From: Amedibacillus dolichus DSM 3991
GTDB taxonomy: Bacteria > Bacillota_I > Bacilli_A > Erysipelotrichales > Erysipelotrichaceae
Direction: 5' to 3'
DNA: 64,000 bases
Assembly: GCF_000154285.1 (NCBI RefSeq)
Contig: NZ_DS483473.1
Span: 62,001 to 126,000 of the forward strand
Shown piece after piece: positions 62,383-64,000 of this stretch; the stretch's first letter is position 1, and each line of letters starts with the position of its first letter. Position numbers and translations under genes: made by a program. Under the pieces are notes generated by a model, which saw nothing but the letters and a program-made list of their open reading frames with translations, made no database searches and was not told the DNA's origin.

Positions 62383-63285
62383 TTATCGTTTCCAATGCAA
62401 ATATTTGGTTGTTGAGAAAAAGCTTCCAAACAGACCGACAAGCATTCCCGCAACAATTAAGATTGCACAGATTTCCAAGGTAAATGGCATAACCGGCTGC
62501 AAGCTAAACATATTGCTGAAAATCTGCCCACCCATTACATCGAATAAATAGCGATAACCGAAATAGGTGATCAAGCATGGAATTAGAGAACCGATAAAGC
62601 CGATAATCATTCCTTCCAGCATAAATGGAACCTTGATATAACCATTGGTAGCACCGACATTACGCATGATGCTAATCTCTCGATTACGAGCATAAATGGT
62701 CATCTTAATCGAATTACTAATAAGGAACAATGCTAAAAGAGCCAATAAAACAATAAAGATCATACCACCAAAGCGAACAGTATTCAACATATTGATCATA
62801 TCGGAAACCGAAGTACCGCCATAAACCGCTTGACGAATTCCTGCTACCTGTTGAACTTGCTTCGTGATTGATGCAATCTGATCTGCTTTTTTCACTGTAA
62901 TGAAGAAAGCTCCGGTCAAAGGATTTTCTTCACCGCGAAACATAGCAAATTCTTCTCCCTGCTCCTCGATATATAACTCCAATTCTTCCTCAGGCGTAGA
63001 ATAGCGAACCTGTTTTACACCATCAATGGATTGGATTTCTTTCTCAATGAATTGAATATCCGCTTCTTCTTTTATGTCTGTTGATAAAACAGCATGAATG
63101 CTCAAATCTTCTTCAATCGAGCTTGTAAATAAGCTGATATTTCCGGCTAATACTAAGAATACCGCCAAAAGCACCAATGTGATCGTTACCGCACTGGCAG
63201 CGGATAGCGACATTGCCAAATGACGAAAGATGCTAAGAAAGGCTGTTTTTACATGACGGGGAAATGCTTTCAAGAAACTAATCAT
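62383..63285 (-). CDS. ftsX: Cell-division ABC permease FtsX
   Basis: 300 residues, four membrane segments (about 21-43, 172-195, 225-247 and 268-291) with a large extracellular loop (about 45-165) that contacts peptidoglycan hydrolases in related species. TIYARNREISIMRNVGATNGYIKVPFMLEGMIIGFIGS is the conserved coupling-helix region. The start overlaps ftsE by 8 bases (ATGATTAG). Confidence 0.95.
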   Translation of the reverse strand: MISFLKAFPRHVKTAFLSIFRHLAMSLSAASAVTITLVLLAVFLVLAGNISLFTSSIEEDLSIHAVLSTDIKEEADIQFIEKEIQSIDGVKQVRYSTPEEELELYIEEQGEEFAMFRGEENPLTGAFFITVKKADQIASITKQVQQVAGIRQAVYGGTSVSDMINMLNTVRFGGMIFIVLLALLALFLISNSIKMTIYARNREISIMRNVGATNGYIKVPFMLEGMIIGFIGSLIPCLITYFGYRYLFDVMGGQIFSNMFSLQPVMPFTLEICAILIVAGMLVGLFGSFFSTTKYLHWKR

Positions 63286-63967
63286 GCTTTAAATAACCAC
63301 CCTTCATGATATCCGCAACAATGTAGCCTTCCTGTAAACAAATCGTACGTTTTTTAAATTGATCTACAATATTAGAATCATGCGTAACCATTAAAATTGT
63401 CGTACCCTCTACCTGATTGATTTTCTCTAACAATTCCATAATCTCCGCAGATTTCTCCGGATCTAAATTTCCAGTCGGTTCATCTGCAATCAGCACCTTT
63501 GGGTGATTAGCAATCGCACGTCCGATCGTTGCACGCTGTTGCTGTCCACCGGATAGCTCATTAGGAAAGGATTTTGCCTTATCCTCTAGTGATACAAGCT
63601 CTAAAACCTCTCGAACACGACGGCGAATTTCCACCTTGTCCATACCAATAACCTCTAAGGCGAAGGCAATATTCTCAAAAATAGTCAATCGTGGCAATAA
63701 GCGGAAATCCTGAAACACCACTCCAATGTTACGACGATAGACCGGAACCTTGGAATGCTTTAATTTTCCAACATTGATATTTTCTACCATAACAGTACCG
63801 CTATTGGGAATTTCCTCTCCGTCTAAAAGCTTAATTAAGGTTGATTTCCCTGATCCTGTCGGACCGATAATATAAACAAACTCACCATCTTCAATTGATA
63901 AATTGATATCACGTAGCGCATGTACGCCATTTTTATATTCCTTTGATACATTTTCCAAAAGGATCAT
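63278..63967 (-). CDS. ftsE: Cell-division ATP-binding protein FtsE
   Basis: 229 residues. Walker A GPTGSGKSTLIK, Q-loop VFQDFRLLP, signature LSGGQQQRATIGRAI, Walker B VLIADEPTGNLDP, H-loop MVTHD. The QDFRLL and E-T-x-x-FVYIIGPTG stretches are typical of FtsE. ATG 63967 follows TAGGAGTTGAGATT. ftsEX drives cell-wall hydrolase activation during division or elongation; upstream context (often prfB) is outside the window. Confidence 0.96.
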   Translation of the reverse strand: MILLENVSKEYKNGVHALRDINLSIEDGEFVYIIGPTGSGKSTLIKLLDGEEIPNSGTVMVENINVGKLKHSKVPVYRRNIGVVFQDFRLLPRLTIFENIAFALEVIGMDKVEIRRRVREVLELVSLEDKAKSFPNELSGGQQQRATIGRAIANHPKVLIADEPTGNLDPEKSAEIMELLEKINQVEGTTILMVTHDSNIVDQFKKRTICLQEGYIVADIMKGGYLKHD

Positions 63968-64000
63968 AATCTCAACTCCTAACCTTACATTTCACTGTAA

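Overview
The window is AT-rich chromosomal DNA of a Gram-positive (Firmicutes) anaerobe. Strong AGGAGG-type ribosome binding sites, many T-tailed intrinsic terminators, single-membrane lipoproteins, mreB with cell-wall genes, the paired GGGtGRT/Fe-S scaffold genes, an ECF-type niacin transporter with NiaR, and C_GCAxxG_C_C and YoaP-like proteins all fit this. An Erysipelotrichia-like gut organism is my best guess, but that is inference from gene content. The genetic code is standard: UGA ends several genes, including tightly overlapping pairs.

Layout. 0-5.9 kb: pcrA (cut by the left edge by a few residues), a surface-anchored Cys/His-rich protein, a CpsA-type LCP cell-wall ligase and a small zinc ribbon. 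5.9-14 kb: an unknown three-gene operon led by a lipoprotein, AlaX-type tRNA editing, an rRNA methyltransferase-like enzyme, patatin lipase, cardiolipin synthase and a degenerate M28-like membrane protein. 14-18 kb: a heterodimeric ABC exporter. 18-24.5 kb: membrane proteins, an SDR, an XRE regulator, azlCD, the niacin transporter with a perfect operator palindrome, niaR and a HAD phosphatase. 24.6-29.5 kb: an ECF sigma factor interrupted by UGA with its anti-sigma factor, tRNA-Leu, a nucleotidyltransferase, DUF3781, an acetyltransferase behind a leader-peptide/terminator module, and an M42 peptidase. 29.9-35.6 kb: tRNA-Asn, mazF behind a ydcC/lolA-like gene, an ACT-less aspartokinase, NUDIX, a leaderless-looking mutY and mreB. 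35.8-38.6 kb: a P-type ATPase under a yybP-ykoY (Mn2+) riboswitch. 38.6-48.4 kb: regulators, acetyltransferases, the GGGtGRT/NifU-like operon behind a structured 5' leader, PHP and histidine phosphatases, a PfkB kinase, a thioredoxin-like lipoprotein and a C_GCAxxG_C_C protein.

48.5-53.66 kb is an accessory island abutting the 3' end of tRNA-Arg(CCT). It holds remnant or frameshifted small genes, a DUF4143-type ATPase behind three 33-bp-phased repeats, a group II intron inserted next to a terminator hairpin, and a decayed AlbA/RecG-like gene with in-frame repeat tracts. 54-64 kb: a DUF885 lipoprotein, M32 carboxypeptidase, AI-2E family permease, uvrB, a CtpA/B-type S41 protease, ftsX and ftsE. 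The last block (ftsEX-ctp-uvrB) resembles the Bacillus arrangement.

Several units show visible regulation: niacin repression (NiaR), the Mn2+ riboswitch, sigma/anti-sigma coupling, possible leader-peptide attenuation, and an uncharacterised structured leader in front of the GGGtGRT operon.
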